DNA of 64,000 nt from positions 1,242,214-1,306,213 of the forward strand of contig NZ_BMHD01000001.1 in the NCBI RefSeq assembly GCF_014640535.1, in the 5' to 3' direction. Of this stretch, positions 6,596 to 14,612 are shown piece after piece. Source of the stretch: Cnuibacter physcomitrellae (GTDB lineage Bacteria; Actinomycetota; Actinomycetes; Actinomycetales; Microbacteriaceae). Below the pieces are notes generated by a model. That model made no database searches. It was not told where the DNA came from and worked only from the letters and a program-made list of their open reading frames with translations. The stretch's first letter is position 1. Each line of letters starts with the position of its first letter. A program made the translations under genes and the position numbers.

Positions 6596-9175
6596 GTGCC
6601 CGCCCGACGGCGGCCGACAGTGAGGAAGAGCGTGGATCCGGACATCCCCGAGGTCGTCTCGGTCATCATCGTCAACTATCGAGGCGCGTCGGACGTGCTC
6701 GAGTGCGTGCGAGGGCTCGACGGTCTGGACTGGCCCCGGGACCGGCTCGAGATCGTCGTCGTCGAGAACGGCTCGGGCGACGACAGCGAGTCCGTCCTCC
6801 GGGCCGCGTTCGCGGGGCGCGACGACGTCCGACTCATCGTCTCCGAGGTGAACCTCGGCTTCGCGGGAGGGTCCAACCTCGGCGCCGGCGCCGCGAGCGG
6901 GAGCATCCTGGCCTTCCTCAACAGCGATGCGCGCCCCGACGCGGCCTGGCTCACCGCGGCCGCGACCGCGTTCCGCTCCTCGTCCGACATCGCCGCCGTC
7001 GCCAGCAAGGTCCTCGACTGGAACGGCGAGACGGTCGACTTCGTGGGCGGGGGCCTGACCTGGTTCGGGATGGGCTACAAGGAGCACGAGTCCGAGCCGG
7101 ACGACGCCCGCTTCGACCGGGAACGCGACGTGCTCTACGGCACCGGCTCCGCGCTCCTGGTCCGCTCCGAGGCCTTCCGCGAGGCGGGCGGGTTCGACGA
7201 GCGCTACTTCATGTTCTTCGAGGACGTCGACCTCGGGTGGCGCCTCAACCTCATGGGGTTCCGGGTCCGGTTCGTCCCGTCCTCGACCGTGTTCCACCGG
7301 CACCACGCCTCGATGGGCTCGTTCGGCGCCTATCGCGAGACCTACCTCCTCGAGAAGAACGCCCTCGCGACGCTGTACAAGAACCTCTCGGACGAGAACC
7401 TCGCCCGCTTCCTCCCCGGCGCGATGGCCCTGCTGGCCCGGCGCTCGGTGGCGAAGGGCGGCCTCGACTCGACCTCCCTCGACATCCGGAGCTACAGCGA
7501 CGCCGCCGACGAGTCGTCGGCCTCCACCGAGGTGCCCAAGGAGACCCTGGCCGGGCTCTACGCCCTGGACCGCTTCGTCGCCGACCTCCCCGGGCTCGAC
7601 GCCGATCGCGCGCGCATCCAGCAGGAGCGGCGGCGGACGGACGGCGAGCTCTTCCGGCTCTTCGGCTCCATGATCCACCCGCTCCTGCCCGACTCGGAGT
7701 ACCTCGAGGGCTTCCGCTCGATCGTGGACGTGTTCGGGATCGAGGAGGCTCCCGCCCGCCGGCGGGTGCTCGTCATCACCGGTGACGCCCTCGGCGAGAA
7801 GATGGCGGGTCCGGGCCTGCGGGCCTGGAAGGTGTGCGAGGCCCTCAGCGCCGAGAACGATGTGCGCCTGCTCACCTGGAACGCCGCGAACCGCGCGTCG
7901 GACGCGTTCGAGGTCGCGCACGTCGACCTGCAGAACGAGCGCCAGATGCGGGTGCACGAGCAGTGGGCGGACGTGATCTTCTTCCAGGGCTACGCGCTGC
8001 ACCACTACGAGACCCTCCAGCAGTCGGAGAAGGTCATCGTCGCCGACCTCTACGACCCGATGCACCTCGAGCAGCTCGAGCAGGGCCGGGAGTTCGGCGG
8101 CGAGCGCTGGAGCGCCCAGGTGCGCTCCGCCACCGACGTCCTCAACCAGCAGCTGGCCCGCGGCGACTTCTTCCTCTGCGCCTCGGAGCGCCAGCGGCTG
8201 TTCTGGCTCGGCCAGCTGGCGGCGCTGGGCCGGATCAACCCGGCCACGTACTCCGCCGACGACACCCTCGAGGAGCTCATCGCCATCGCCCCGTTCGGCA
8301 TGGACTCCACCCCGCCCGAGCACACCCGGCGCGCCCTCCGCGGTGTCGTGGACGGCATCGGCGAGGACGACAAGGTCGTCATCTGGGGCGGCGGCATCTA
8401 CAACTGGTTCGACACCCGCACGCTCGTCAGGGCGATCGGCGTCGTCGCGGAACGTCATCCCGACATCAGGCTGTTCTTCATGGGGGTCGCCCACCCGAAC
8501 CCCGACGTGCCCGAGATGGCGATCGTCTCGAGCACACGTCGCCTCGCCGCGGAGCTCGGCCTGACCGACCGCCACGTCTTCTTCAACGACAGCTGGGTGG
8601 CGCTGAACGACCGGCAGAACTACCTGCTCGAGGCCGACCTCGGGGTAAGCACCCACTACGAGCACATCGAGACCACCTTCTCGTTCCGCACCCGCATCCT
8701 CGACTACCTCTGGGCAGGCCTCCCGATCGTCGCCACCCGCGGGGACGGCTTCGCCGACCTCATCGAGCAGGAGGGACTCGGTGCGGCCGTGCCCTCCCGC
8801 GACGTCGAGGCCCTCGCCGCAGCGCTCGAGTCCGTGCTCTACGACGAGGGGAAGGCGGCCGACGCCCGCGCCGCGGTCGCCCGGGTGCGGGAGCGGTTCA
8901 CCTGGGAGAGGACCCTGCGCCCGCTCGTGGAGTTCTGCCGCGAGCCCCGGCGCGCGCCCGACCTCGCGTTCCGAGCGGGACTCCCGGATCTCCCGGGAGC
9001 CAGGCGGGGGGCGGCCCGGACCCCGGAGGAGCGCTTCCAGGCGATCTCGGCCCGCAGGCACGGCCTGAGCCGGGATCTGGCCCTGGCCAGGCACTACCTC
9101 ACCACCGGCGGGATCAGCTCTCTCGCCGGCAAGGTCCAGTCCAGGATCACGCACCGGCGGGCCTCGCGAGGGTGA
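6596..9175 (+). CDS. Bifunctional GT2-GT4 glycosyltransferase
   Basis: An 859-residue fusion. Residues about 20-270 form a GT2 (GT-A fold) domain with SVIIVNYRG, the donor-binding VENGSGDDS, the FLNSDARPD acid motif and FMFFEDVDLGWRL, as in rhamnosyltransferases. Residues about 385-780 form a GT4/GT1-like GT-B domain with VLVITGDALGEKMAGPG, VVIWGGGIYNW, a sugar-nucleotide site around SFRTRILDYLWAGLPIV and DGFADLIEQE. Two transferase activities in one chain suggest sequential addition of two sugars to the polymer in the cytoplasm. It is the first gene of the plus-strand cluster and precedes the wzm/wzt exporter by 91 bases. The GTG start is supported by the leaderless promoter. The sugar specificities are unknown. 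Confidence 0.85.
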   Translation: MPARRRPTVRKSVDPDIPEVVSVIIVNYRGASDVLECVRGLDGLDWPRDRLEIVVVENGSGDDSESVLRAAFAGRDDVRLIVSEVNLGFAGGSNLGAGAASGSILAFLNSDARPDAAWLTAAATAFRSSSDIAAVASKVLDWNGETVDFVGGGLTWFGMGYKEHESEPDDARFDRERDVLYGTGSALLVRSEAFREAGGFDERYFMFFEDVDLGWRLNLMGFRVRFVPSSTVFHRHHASMGSFGAYRETYLLEKNALATLYKNLSDENLARFLPGAMALLARRSVAKGGLDSTSLDIRSYSDAADESSASTEVPKETLAGLYALDRFVADLPGLDADRARIQQERRRTDGELFRLFGSMIHPLLPDSEYLEGFRSIVDVFGIEEAPARRRVLVITGDALGEKMAGPGLRAWKVCEALSAENDVRLLTWNAANRASDAFEVAHVDLQNERQMRVHEQWADVIFFQGYALHHYETLQQSEKVIVADLYDPMHLEQLEQGREFGGERWSAQVRSATDVLNQQLARGDFFLCASERQRLFWLGQLAALGRINPATYSADDTLEELIAIAPFGMDSTPPEHTRRALRGVVDGIGEDDKVVIWGGGIYNWFDTRTLVRAIGVVAERHPDIRLFFMGVAHPNPDVPEMAIVSSTRRLAAELGLTDRHVFFNDSWVALNDRQNYLLEADLGVSTHYEHIETTFSFRTRILDYLWAGLPIVATRGDGFADLIEQEGLGAAVPSRDVEALAAALESVLYDEGKAADARAAVARVRERFTWERTLRPLVEFCREPRRAPDLAFRAGLPDLPGARRGAARTPEERFQAISARRHGLSRDLALARHYLTTGGISSLAGKVQSRITHRRASRG

Positions 9176-9266
9176 GCGCGCTCCGGCGGGGGCTCAGCCT
9201 TTGTGCTGTATCCTCGAACCCGCCGACGCCCCTGTCGGTCGCACTTGAGCCCCAGGAGGTCGCATC

Positions 9267-10175
9267 GTGACGGACCTGCTCGAGACATCCGACGCCCGGG
9301 CCGCACGCCTCGCCGAGACCCCCTGGCAGGATGCCGGAGCATCGTCGGGAGTCGCCGCGAGCGCGTCATCGATCCGCGAGATCTGGGACCACCGCCGCCT
9401 GCTCGGCCTGCTCACGCGGCGCGAGCTGAAGGCGCGGTACAAGGACAGCGCGCTCGGGTTCGTGTGGAGCCTGATCAAGCCGCTCACCCAGCTGCTCATC
9501 TACTGGCTCGTCATCGGCCAGTTCCTCGGCGCCGCCCGCGGGATCCCGGACTTCGCGGTCTACATCTTCGGCGGCCTGACGATCTACACGCTCTTCAGCG
9601 AGATCGTCGGCGGCGGCACCGGGTCGATCATCGCGAACGCCGGACTGGTCAAGAAGGTCTACCTGCCGCGCGAGATCTTCCCGCTCGCGGCCGTCGGCTC
9701 GGCCCTGTTCAACTTCGTCATCCAGTTCGTCATCCTGCTGATCGCCGCCCTCGCGTTCGGCACGCTGTCGTTCGGCCCGCATCTGCTCTACGGTGTGGGG
9801 TCGATCGTCCTGGTGCTCCTCTACGGCACCGCGATCGGGATCCTGCTGGCCGCGCTCAACGTCTACCTGCGCGACGTCCAGTACCTCGTCGAGGTGGTGC
9901 TCCTGCTGATGATGTGGGGCTCCCCGATCCTCTACACCTGGCAGCAGGCGTCGACCTCGCTTCCCGGCTGGCTGACCGAGATCTACATCGACAACCCCGT
10001 CACGCTTGCCGTGCTCGGCTTCCAGGAGGCCATCTGGGCCGATCCGGGCGGCAGCTTCTCCCTCCCCCAGCTCGGCGTCCGCATGCTGATCGCCGCCGCC
10101 GTCGGCGTCGTGCTGCTGTTCGGCGCTCAGCGCATCTTCCATCGACTGCAGGGCGACTTCGCCCAGGAGCTCTGA
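9267..10175 (+). CDS. wzm: ABC-2 type polysaccharide exporter, permease subunit
   Basis: A 302-residue integral membrane protein of the Wzm/TagG family. It has an N-terminal cytoplasmic segment with LLTRRELKARYKDSALGFVWSLIKPL (the conserved coupling region at about residues 48-75), then about six membrane segments and a short C-terminal tail. It pairs with the ATPase encoded immediately downstream to export undecaprenyl-linked polysaccharide or teichoic acid-type polymers across the membrane. The GTG start at 9267 is set by a strong AGGAGG at 9254-9259. The stop and the wzt start are two bases apart. Confidence 0.92.
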   Translation: MTDLLETSDARAARLAETPWQDAGASSGVAASASSIREIWDHRRLLGLLTRRELKARYKDSALGFVWSLIKPLTQLLIYWLVIGQFLGAARGIPDFAVYIFGGLTIYTLFSEIVGGGTGSIIANAGLVKKVYLPREIFPLAAVGSALFNFVIQFVILLIAALAFGTLSFGPHLLYGVGSIVLVLLYGTAIGILLAALNVYLRDVQYLVEVVLLLMMWGSPILYTWQQASTSLPGWLTEIYIDNPVTLAVLGFQEAIWADPGGSFSLPQLGVRMLIAAAVGVVLLFGAQRIFHRLQGDFAQEL

Positions 10176-10177
10176 TC

Positions 10178-11377
10178 GTGGTCTCACACGTCCCCGTCGT
10201 CCAGGTGAACGACGTCTCGAAGCGGTTCGTCATCCGGAAGGAGAAGAGCCTCAAGGAGCGTCTGCTCAACTGGGGCCGCTCCCAGAAGTTCAAGGAGGAC
10301 TTCTGGGCCCTCCGCAACGTCTCGCTCGAGATCGACTCGGGATCGACGATCGGGCTCATCGGCTCGAACGGCTCGGGCAAGAGCACCCTGCTGAAGACGA
10401 TCGGCGGCATCATCCAGCCGACCTCCGGGACGGTGCGCCGGCGGGGTCGCCTGGCCGCCCTCCTCGAGCTCGGAGCGGGCTTCCACCAGGACCTCACGGG
10501 GCGCGAGAACGTCTACCTGAACGCCTCGATCCTCGGGCTGACGAAGAAGCAGACCGACCTCTACTTCGACGACATCGTCGACTTCTCGGGCATCCGCGAC
10601 TTCATCGACACCCAGGTGAAGTTCTACTCCAGCGGCATGTACGTCCGGCTCGCGTTCGCCGTCGCCGTGCACGTCGACCCGGACCTGCTCCTGGTCGACG
10701 AGGTGCTCGCGGTCGGCGACGAGGCCTTCCAGCGGAAGTGCCTCGACAAGATCCGCTCCTTCCAGGCAGAGGGACGCACGATCGTCCTCGTCACCCACGC
10801 ACTCGGCCAGGTCACCGACCTCTGCGACCGGGCCGTCCTGCTCAGCAAGGGCGGCGTGGTGTACGACGGCGCGCCGTACGTCGCGGTGCGCGACTTCCGC
10901 GAGCTGCTCGAGGAGCGCCGGCAGTCCGAGGAGGCCGCCCACGGGGGCACCCCCGTCCCCGGCGAGTCCGCGCGGGTCGCCGAGGTGAGCGTCCGCGCCG
11001 AGGGCCGCGACCCGGGCGAGGCGGTCCAGCCCGGGGACGACCTCATCGTCTCCGTCACCCTCGAGAACGAGGGCGAGGAGCTCAGGGGCTGGGCGGTCGA
11101 GCTGCAGATCGACAACGTCATGGGGCAGGTCGCGTACGGCACGGGCAGCGCCCGCCTCGACGCGCAGCTGTCGCCGCTGGGTCGACGCCGCACGGTCGAG
11201 TTCACCCTCACCGACGTCAACTTCGGCTCCGGGAAGTACTTCGTCAACGCGACCCTGGTCGACCTGGACCGACGACACCTCCACGAGCTGCCGCAGGCCG
11301 CCAGCTTCGAGGTGCCGCACGACGAGCTGTCCGTCGGCGCCGTCCACTCGATCCCGCGGTTCGCCGATCTCGGCTGA
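10178..11377 (+). CDS. wzt: ABC-2 polysaccharide exporter ATPase with C-terminal carbohydrate-binding domain
   Basis: A 399-residue Wzt-type protein. Residues about 5-245 are the nucleotide-binding domain with Walker A GLIGSNGSGKST, the modified signature YSSGMYVRLAF and Walker B LLLVDEVLAVGDE. Residues about 265-399 are a Wzt_C-like beta-sandwich with VTLENEGEEL and FGSGKYFVNA. In E. coli O8/O9a this extra domain binds the capped non-reducing end of the glycan and gates export, so here it implies recognition of a finished, possibly methylated, chain. The GTG start at 10178 lies two bases after the wzm stop. Confidence 0.92.
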   Translation: MVSHVPVVQVNDVSKRFVIRKEKSLKERLLNWGRSQKFKEDFWALRNVSLEIDSGSTIGLIGSNGSGKSTLLKTIGGIIQPTSGTVRRRGRLAALLELGAGFHQDLTGRENVYLNASILGLTKKQTDLYFDDIVDFSGIRDFIDTQVKFYSSGMYVRLAFAVAVHVDPDLLLVDEVLAVGDEAFQRKCLDKIRSFQAEGRTIVLVTHALGQVTDLCDRAVLLSKGGVVYDGAPYVAVRDFRELLEERRQSEEAAHGGTPVPGESARVAEVSVRAEGRDPGEAVQPGDDLIVSVTLENEGEELRGWAVELQIDNVMGQVAYGTGSARLDAQLSPLGRRRTVEFTLTDVNFGSGKYFVNATLVDLDRRHLHELPQAASFEVPHDELSVGAVHSIPRFADLG

Positions 11378-11381
11378 GCGG

Positions 11382-12467
11382 GTGGAGGGCCTCCGCGTCC
11401 GAGCCGTCGTCGTCAACTGGCGCCGGCCCGACCTCACCTCGGCCGCCGTGGCGTCGCTGGAGCGTCAGACGGGCCTGGATGGCGTGGACTTCGGCATCGT
11501 CGTGGTCGACAACGGGTCCGGCGACGGCTCGGCGGAGACCCTGCAGGCACGGCACCCCTCGGCCGCGCACGTGGCCAACGAGACGAACCGCGGCTTCGGC
11601 GCCGCAGTCAACTCGGCCATCCGGTCCCATCCCGCCGATGCGTACGTCCTGCTCAACAACGACGCGGTCGCCGACCCGGGGTTCGTCGCGGCTCTCCTCC
11701 GCGGCCTCCGTGAGCCGGACGTCGGTGCGGTGACGGCGCGGATCCTGCTCGCCGACCCCTACTCCCCCGTGCCCGCATCAGCGCCGGACACACCGCGGAC
11801 GGTGGTCGACGCGGCCGGCACCCGATGGGCGCCCGATGCCGCCGGCGCGGTCCTCGTCAACAGCACGGGCAACGAGGTCACCGCGAGCGGGAACGGGCGG
11901 GATCGCGACTGGCTCACGCCGGCGTCGGACGCGCGCGGCTCCGACGACGTGTTCGGGTTCTCCGGGGGCGGCGCGGCGATCCGCGGCGCGGCCCTCGACG
12001 AGGTCGGCCTGTTCCTGGAGTCCCTCTTCATGTACTACGAGGACACCGAGCTCTCCTGGCGTCTGCGCCGGCGAGGTTGGCGCATCACCTACGCGGCGGA
12101 TGCCGAGTCCCGTCACGCCCACGCGGCGTCGAGCGGGACGGGATCCGAGCTGTTCCGGTTCTGGAACGAGCGCAACCGCGTGGTCGTCGCCGTCCGGCAT
12201 GCACCGCTCCGCGTCTGGGCGACGGCGCTCGTGCGCACCACCGCCAAGGCGGCGGCCGCCACCCTCCGGTCACCGCGTTCGGCCGAGGCACGTCGGCGGC
12301 GGCGGTCCCTGTCCGCGGCCGTCCGGGCCCTCCCCGGCGCCTGGGCGGCGAGGCGGAGGGTCGACCGTTCGGCGACGGTGAGCCGCGCTGCGGTGGCGCA
12401 GTGGCTGGTCCCCGACCGCGCCAAGCCGCCCGCCGGGACGCCACCGACTAGGCTGAAGAGCCGATGA
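11382..12467 (+). CDS. GT2 family glycosyltransferase (rhamnosyltransferase-like)
   Basis: A 361-residue GT-A fold transferase. AVVVNWRRPDLTSAAV at the start, VVDNGSGDGS (donor nucleotide site), NETNRGFGAAVN, the acid motif LLNNDAVADPGF near residue 90, and FMYYEDTELSWRLRRRGW match the WbbL/RfbN rhamnosyltransferase group. The C-terminal 90 residues are very Arg/Ala-rich and may contact membrane or partner proteins. The GTG start lies four bases after wzt, and the stop overlaps the next ATG (ATGA). It presumably adds L-rhamnose or a related sugar to the exported polymer; the substrate is inferred from context. Confidence 0.82.
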   Translation: MEGLRVRAVVVNWRRPDLTSAAVASLERQTGLDGVDFGIVVVDNGSGDGSAETLQARHPSAAHVANETNRGFGAAVNSAIRSHPADAYVLLNNDAVADPGFVAALLRGLREPDVGAVTARILLADPYSPVPASAPDTPRTVVDAAGTRWAPDAAGAVLVNSTGNEVTASGNGRDRDWLTPASDARGSDDVFGFSGGGAAIRGAALDEVGLFLESLFMYYEDTELSWRLRRRGWRITYAADAESRHAHAASSGTGSELFRFWNERNRVVVAVRHAPLRVWATALVRTTAKAAAATLRSPRSAEARRRRRSLSAAVRALPGAWAARRRVDRSATVSRAAVAQWLVPDRAKPPAGTPPTRLKSR

Positions 12468-13636
12468 CGAGTGCACGAGGGACGACCGGGTCGGACGGGG
12501 CGTTGCCCATCCTCCTCGACGCCACGTCCCTCCCCCCGAACCGCGGCGGCGTGGCCCGGTACATCGTGGGGCTGCTCTCGGGGCTCGACAGGCTCGGACA
12601 CTCGATCACGGTCGTGACGAAGGAGCGGGACGTCGAGTCGCTGAGATCCGCGGCTCCGAGCCACCGGTACGTGCTCGCACCCAAGGCCGTCGACGCTAGA
12701 CCCGCCCGTCTGATCTGGGAACAGGTCGGGCTCCCGCGTCTGGCCAGGAGGCTCGGGGCCCGGGTCGTCCACTCCCCGCACTACACCTTCCCGCTGCTGC
12801 GCCGCGGGGCCTCGGTCGTGACCGTCCACGACGCCACGTTCTTCACCGATCCCGCCGTGCACTCCCGCCTCAAGAGGCTCTTCTTCACCACGTGGACCCG
12901 GCTGGCGCTCCGCCGCGCCCGCGCGATCGTGTCGCCGAGCCGCGCGACCATCGAGGCGCTGCGAGAGCACGTCGGCCGCATCAGGGGGTCCGCGGTCGTC
13001 GCGTATCTGGCGATCGACGCCGACGTCTTCCGCCCACCCGCGCCCGAGGCCGGGGAGCGGTTCGGCGCGCAGAACGATCTGCCTCTCGAGCGCGGCTGGA
13101 TCGCCTTCCTCGGCACGATCGAGCCGCGGAAGAACGTGCCCGCCCTCATCCGGGCCCACCGCACCCTCACGCGGACGCGCGCCGCGGAGGGCCGGACCAC
13201 GCCCGTCCTCGCGCTCTCCGGCGCCCGCGGGTGGGATGCGGAGGCGGCCTCGCTCCTCGACACGCGCCCCGAGGGCGTGCGCGAGCTCGGCTACCTGCCG
13301 ATCGACGACCTCCCCGCCTTCCTCGGCTCCGCAGCGCTCGTCGCGTACCCGAGCCTCGGCGAGGGGTTCGGCCTCCCCGTCCTGGAGGCGATGGCCTGCG
13401 GATCGGCCGTCCTGACGACACCGCGGCTCTCCATCCCCGAGGTCGGCGGCGACGCCGTCGTGTACTCCGAGCCCGACGAGGCCTCGCTGACCGCCGCCCT
13501 GGCCGACATGCTCGACGATCCCGCGATGACCGAGCGGCTGCGATCGGCCGCGGTGCTCCGCGCGGCGGAGTTCACCTGGGAGGCCTGCGCTCGCGAGCAC
13601 CTGCGGGCCTACGCTGACGCGGGGGTGACACCATGA
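12464..13636 (+). CDS. GT4 family glycosyltransferase
   Basis: A 390-residue GT-B fold protein of the GT4 family. LPILLDATSLPPNRGGVARY marks the acceptor-side loop. AFLGTIEPRKNVPALI starts the C-terminal Rossmann domain at about residue 205. SLGEGFGLPVLEAMACGSAV is the E-x7-E donor-binding motif of retaining GT4 enzymes. It is a mannosyltransferase- or rhamnosyltransferase-like enzyme of the wall polysaccharide cluster. Its ATG overlaps the previous stop and its stop overlaps the next ATG, so it sits in the middle of a tightly coupled operon. Confidence 0.85.
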   Translation: MTSARGTTGSDGALPILLDATSLPPNRGGVARYIVGLLSGLDRLGHSITVVTKERDVESLRSAAPSHRYVLAPKAVDARPARLIWEQVGLPRLARRLGARVVHSPHYTFPLLRRGASVVTVHDATFFTDPAVHSRLKRLFFTTWTRLALRRARAIVSPSRATIEALREHVGRIRGSAVVAYLAIDADVFRPPAPEAGERFGAQNDLPLERGWIAFLGTIEPRKNVPALIRAHRTLTRTRAAEGRTTPVLALSGARGWDAEAASLLDTRPEGVRELGYLPIDDLPAFLGSAALVAYPSLGEGFGLPVLEAMACGSAVLTTPRLSIPEVGGDAVVYSEPDEASLTAALADMLDDPAMTERLRSAAVLRAAEFTWEACAREHLRAYADAGVTP

Positions 13637-14553
13637 GCGCGACCGATCGGACGGATCCCTGGCGGGTGGCCGTCGTGACGGTGAGCTACGACTCCGTCAA
13701 GGAGCTCGAGTCGTTCCTGGGATCGATCGACGCCGCATCGCGGCCGGCCGACGAGACGGCCGAGGGCCCGGCGGTGCGCGTCGAGACGCACGTGGCCGAC
13801 AACCACCCCGAGTCGGGTCAGGCGGGCGCCGTCCGCGACGTCGCCGCCCGTCACGCCGCGTCGTACACCGCCATCGCCGGCAACCCGGGATACGGCTCCG
13901 CCGTGAACGCCGTCGTCCGCACGCTCGATCCCGGGGTCGACGCCGTGCTCATCAGCAACCCCGACGTCGTGCTCGGACCCGCGAGCATCGTCCGCCTCAC
14001 CGCCGCACTCGCCTCCGACGACTCGATCGGGGCCGCCGGTCCGCGCATCCTGGAGGCCGACGGCACCGTGTACCCGTCGGCCCGGGCCATCCCGTCGGTG
14101 GTGAACGGTGCCGGACACGCGCTCTTCTCGCGGATCTGGCCGGGCAATCCGTGGACCGCCGCGTACCGCCAGCACGAGTCGGTCCCCACCGAACGCGACG
14201 CCGGATGGCTCTCCGGAGCCTGCCTCCTCGTGAGGCGGTCGGTCTTCGACGAGCTGGGCGGGTTCGACCAGGCCTACTTCATGTACTTCGAGGACGTCGA
14301 CCTCGGCTTCCGCCTCGGCCGGCTGGGCTACCGCAACGTCTACGCTCCACGTGCCGTCGTCACGCACACGGGCGCCCACTCGACGGCCGAGTCGTCCGAG
14401 ATGATGCTTCGCGCGCACCACGACAGCGCCAAGACGTTCCTCACCCGGAGGTACCCCGGTCGCCTCCTGTGGCCGCTGCGCGCCGTGCTCGGCCTCGGCC
14501 TCGACATCCGGAGGGTGAGCGCGACCCGGAGGAGCCGCCGCGGCGACGGGTAG
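13633..14553 (+). CDS. GT2 family rhamnosyltransferase-like protein (WbbL type)
   Basis: A 306-residue GT2 enzyme. VAVVTVSYDSVKELESFL starts the donor fold, GNPGYGSAVNAVV and LISNPDVVLGP carry the acidic metal motif at about residue 110, and DAGWLSGACLLVRRSVFDELGGF plus FMYFEDVDLGFRLGRLGY are typical of WbbL rhamnosyltransferases. The start overlaps the upstream GT4 gene (ATGA). The stop codon TAG forms part of a TAGACT hexamer that may serve as the -10 of the following gene. It probably acts with dTDP-L-rhamnose made by the rfb genes at 17.9-26.8 kb. Confidence 0.83.
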   Translation: MSATDRTDPWRVAVVTVSYDSVKELESFLGSIDAASRPADETAEGPAVRVETHVADNHPESGQAGAVRDVAARHAASYTAIAGNPGYGSAVNAVVRTLDPGVDAVLISNPDVVLGPASIVRLTAALASDDSIGAAGPRILEADGTVYPSARAIPSVVNGAGHALFSRIWPGNPWTAAYRQHESVPTERDAGWLSGACLLVRRSVFDELGGFDQAYFMYFEDVDLGFRLGRLGYRNVYAPRAVVTHTGAHSTAESSEMMLRAHHDSAKTFLTRRYPGRLLWPLRAVLGLGLDIRRVSATRRSRRGDG

Positions 14554-14556
14554 ACT
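14551..14556 (+). promoter_or_regulatory. Possible -10 (TAGACT) overlapping the stop codon of the upstream gene
   Basis: TAGACT includes the TAG stop of the WbbL-like gene and lies about 57 bases before the ATC start at 14613. It would give a leader of about 50 bases. No convincing -35 is visible. Confidence 0.3.
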
Positions 14557-14602
14557 GGACGTTCTGACGATGCCTCGTTGGTCCAGAACCCGAATCTCAC
14601 CC

Positions 14603-14607
14603 GGAGG
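14603..14607 (+). promoter_or_regulatory. Shine-Dalgarno GGAGG that positions an ATC start codon
   Basis: GGAGG is followed by a five-base spacer and then ATC at 14613. The frame contains no ATG, GTG or TTG between the upstream in-frame stop at 14565 and GTG 14721, so this ribosome site points to ATC initiation. Confidence 0.55.
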
Positions 14608-14612
14608 CACCC

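Noticed and set aside
12449-12454. TAGGCT hexamer before the GT4 gene at 12464
   Set aside because: It lies inside the upstream coding sequence of a tightly overlapping operon, nine bases before the ATG, so a separate promoter is not needed.
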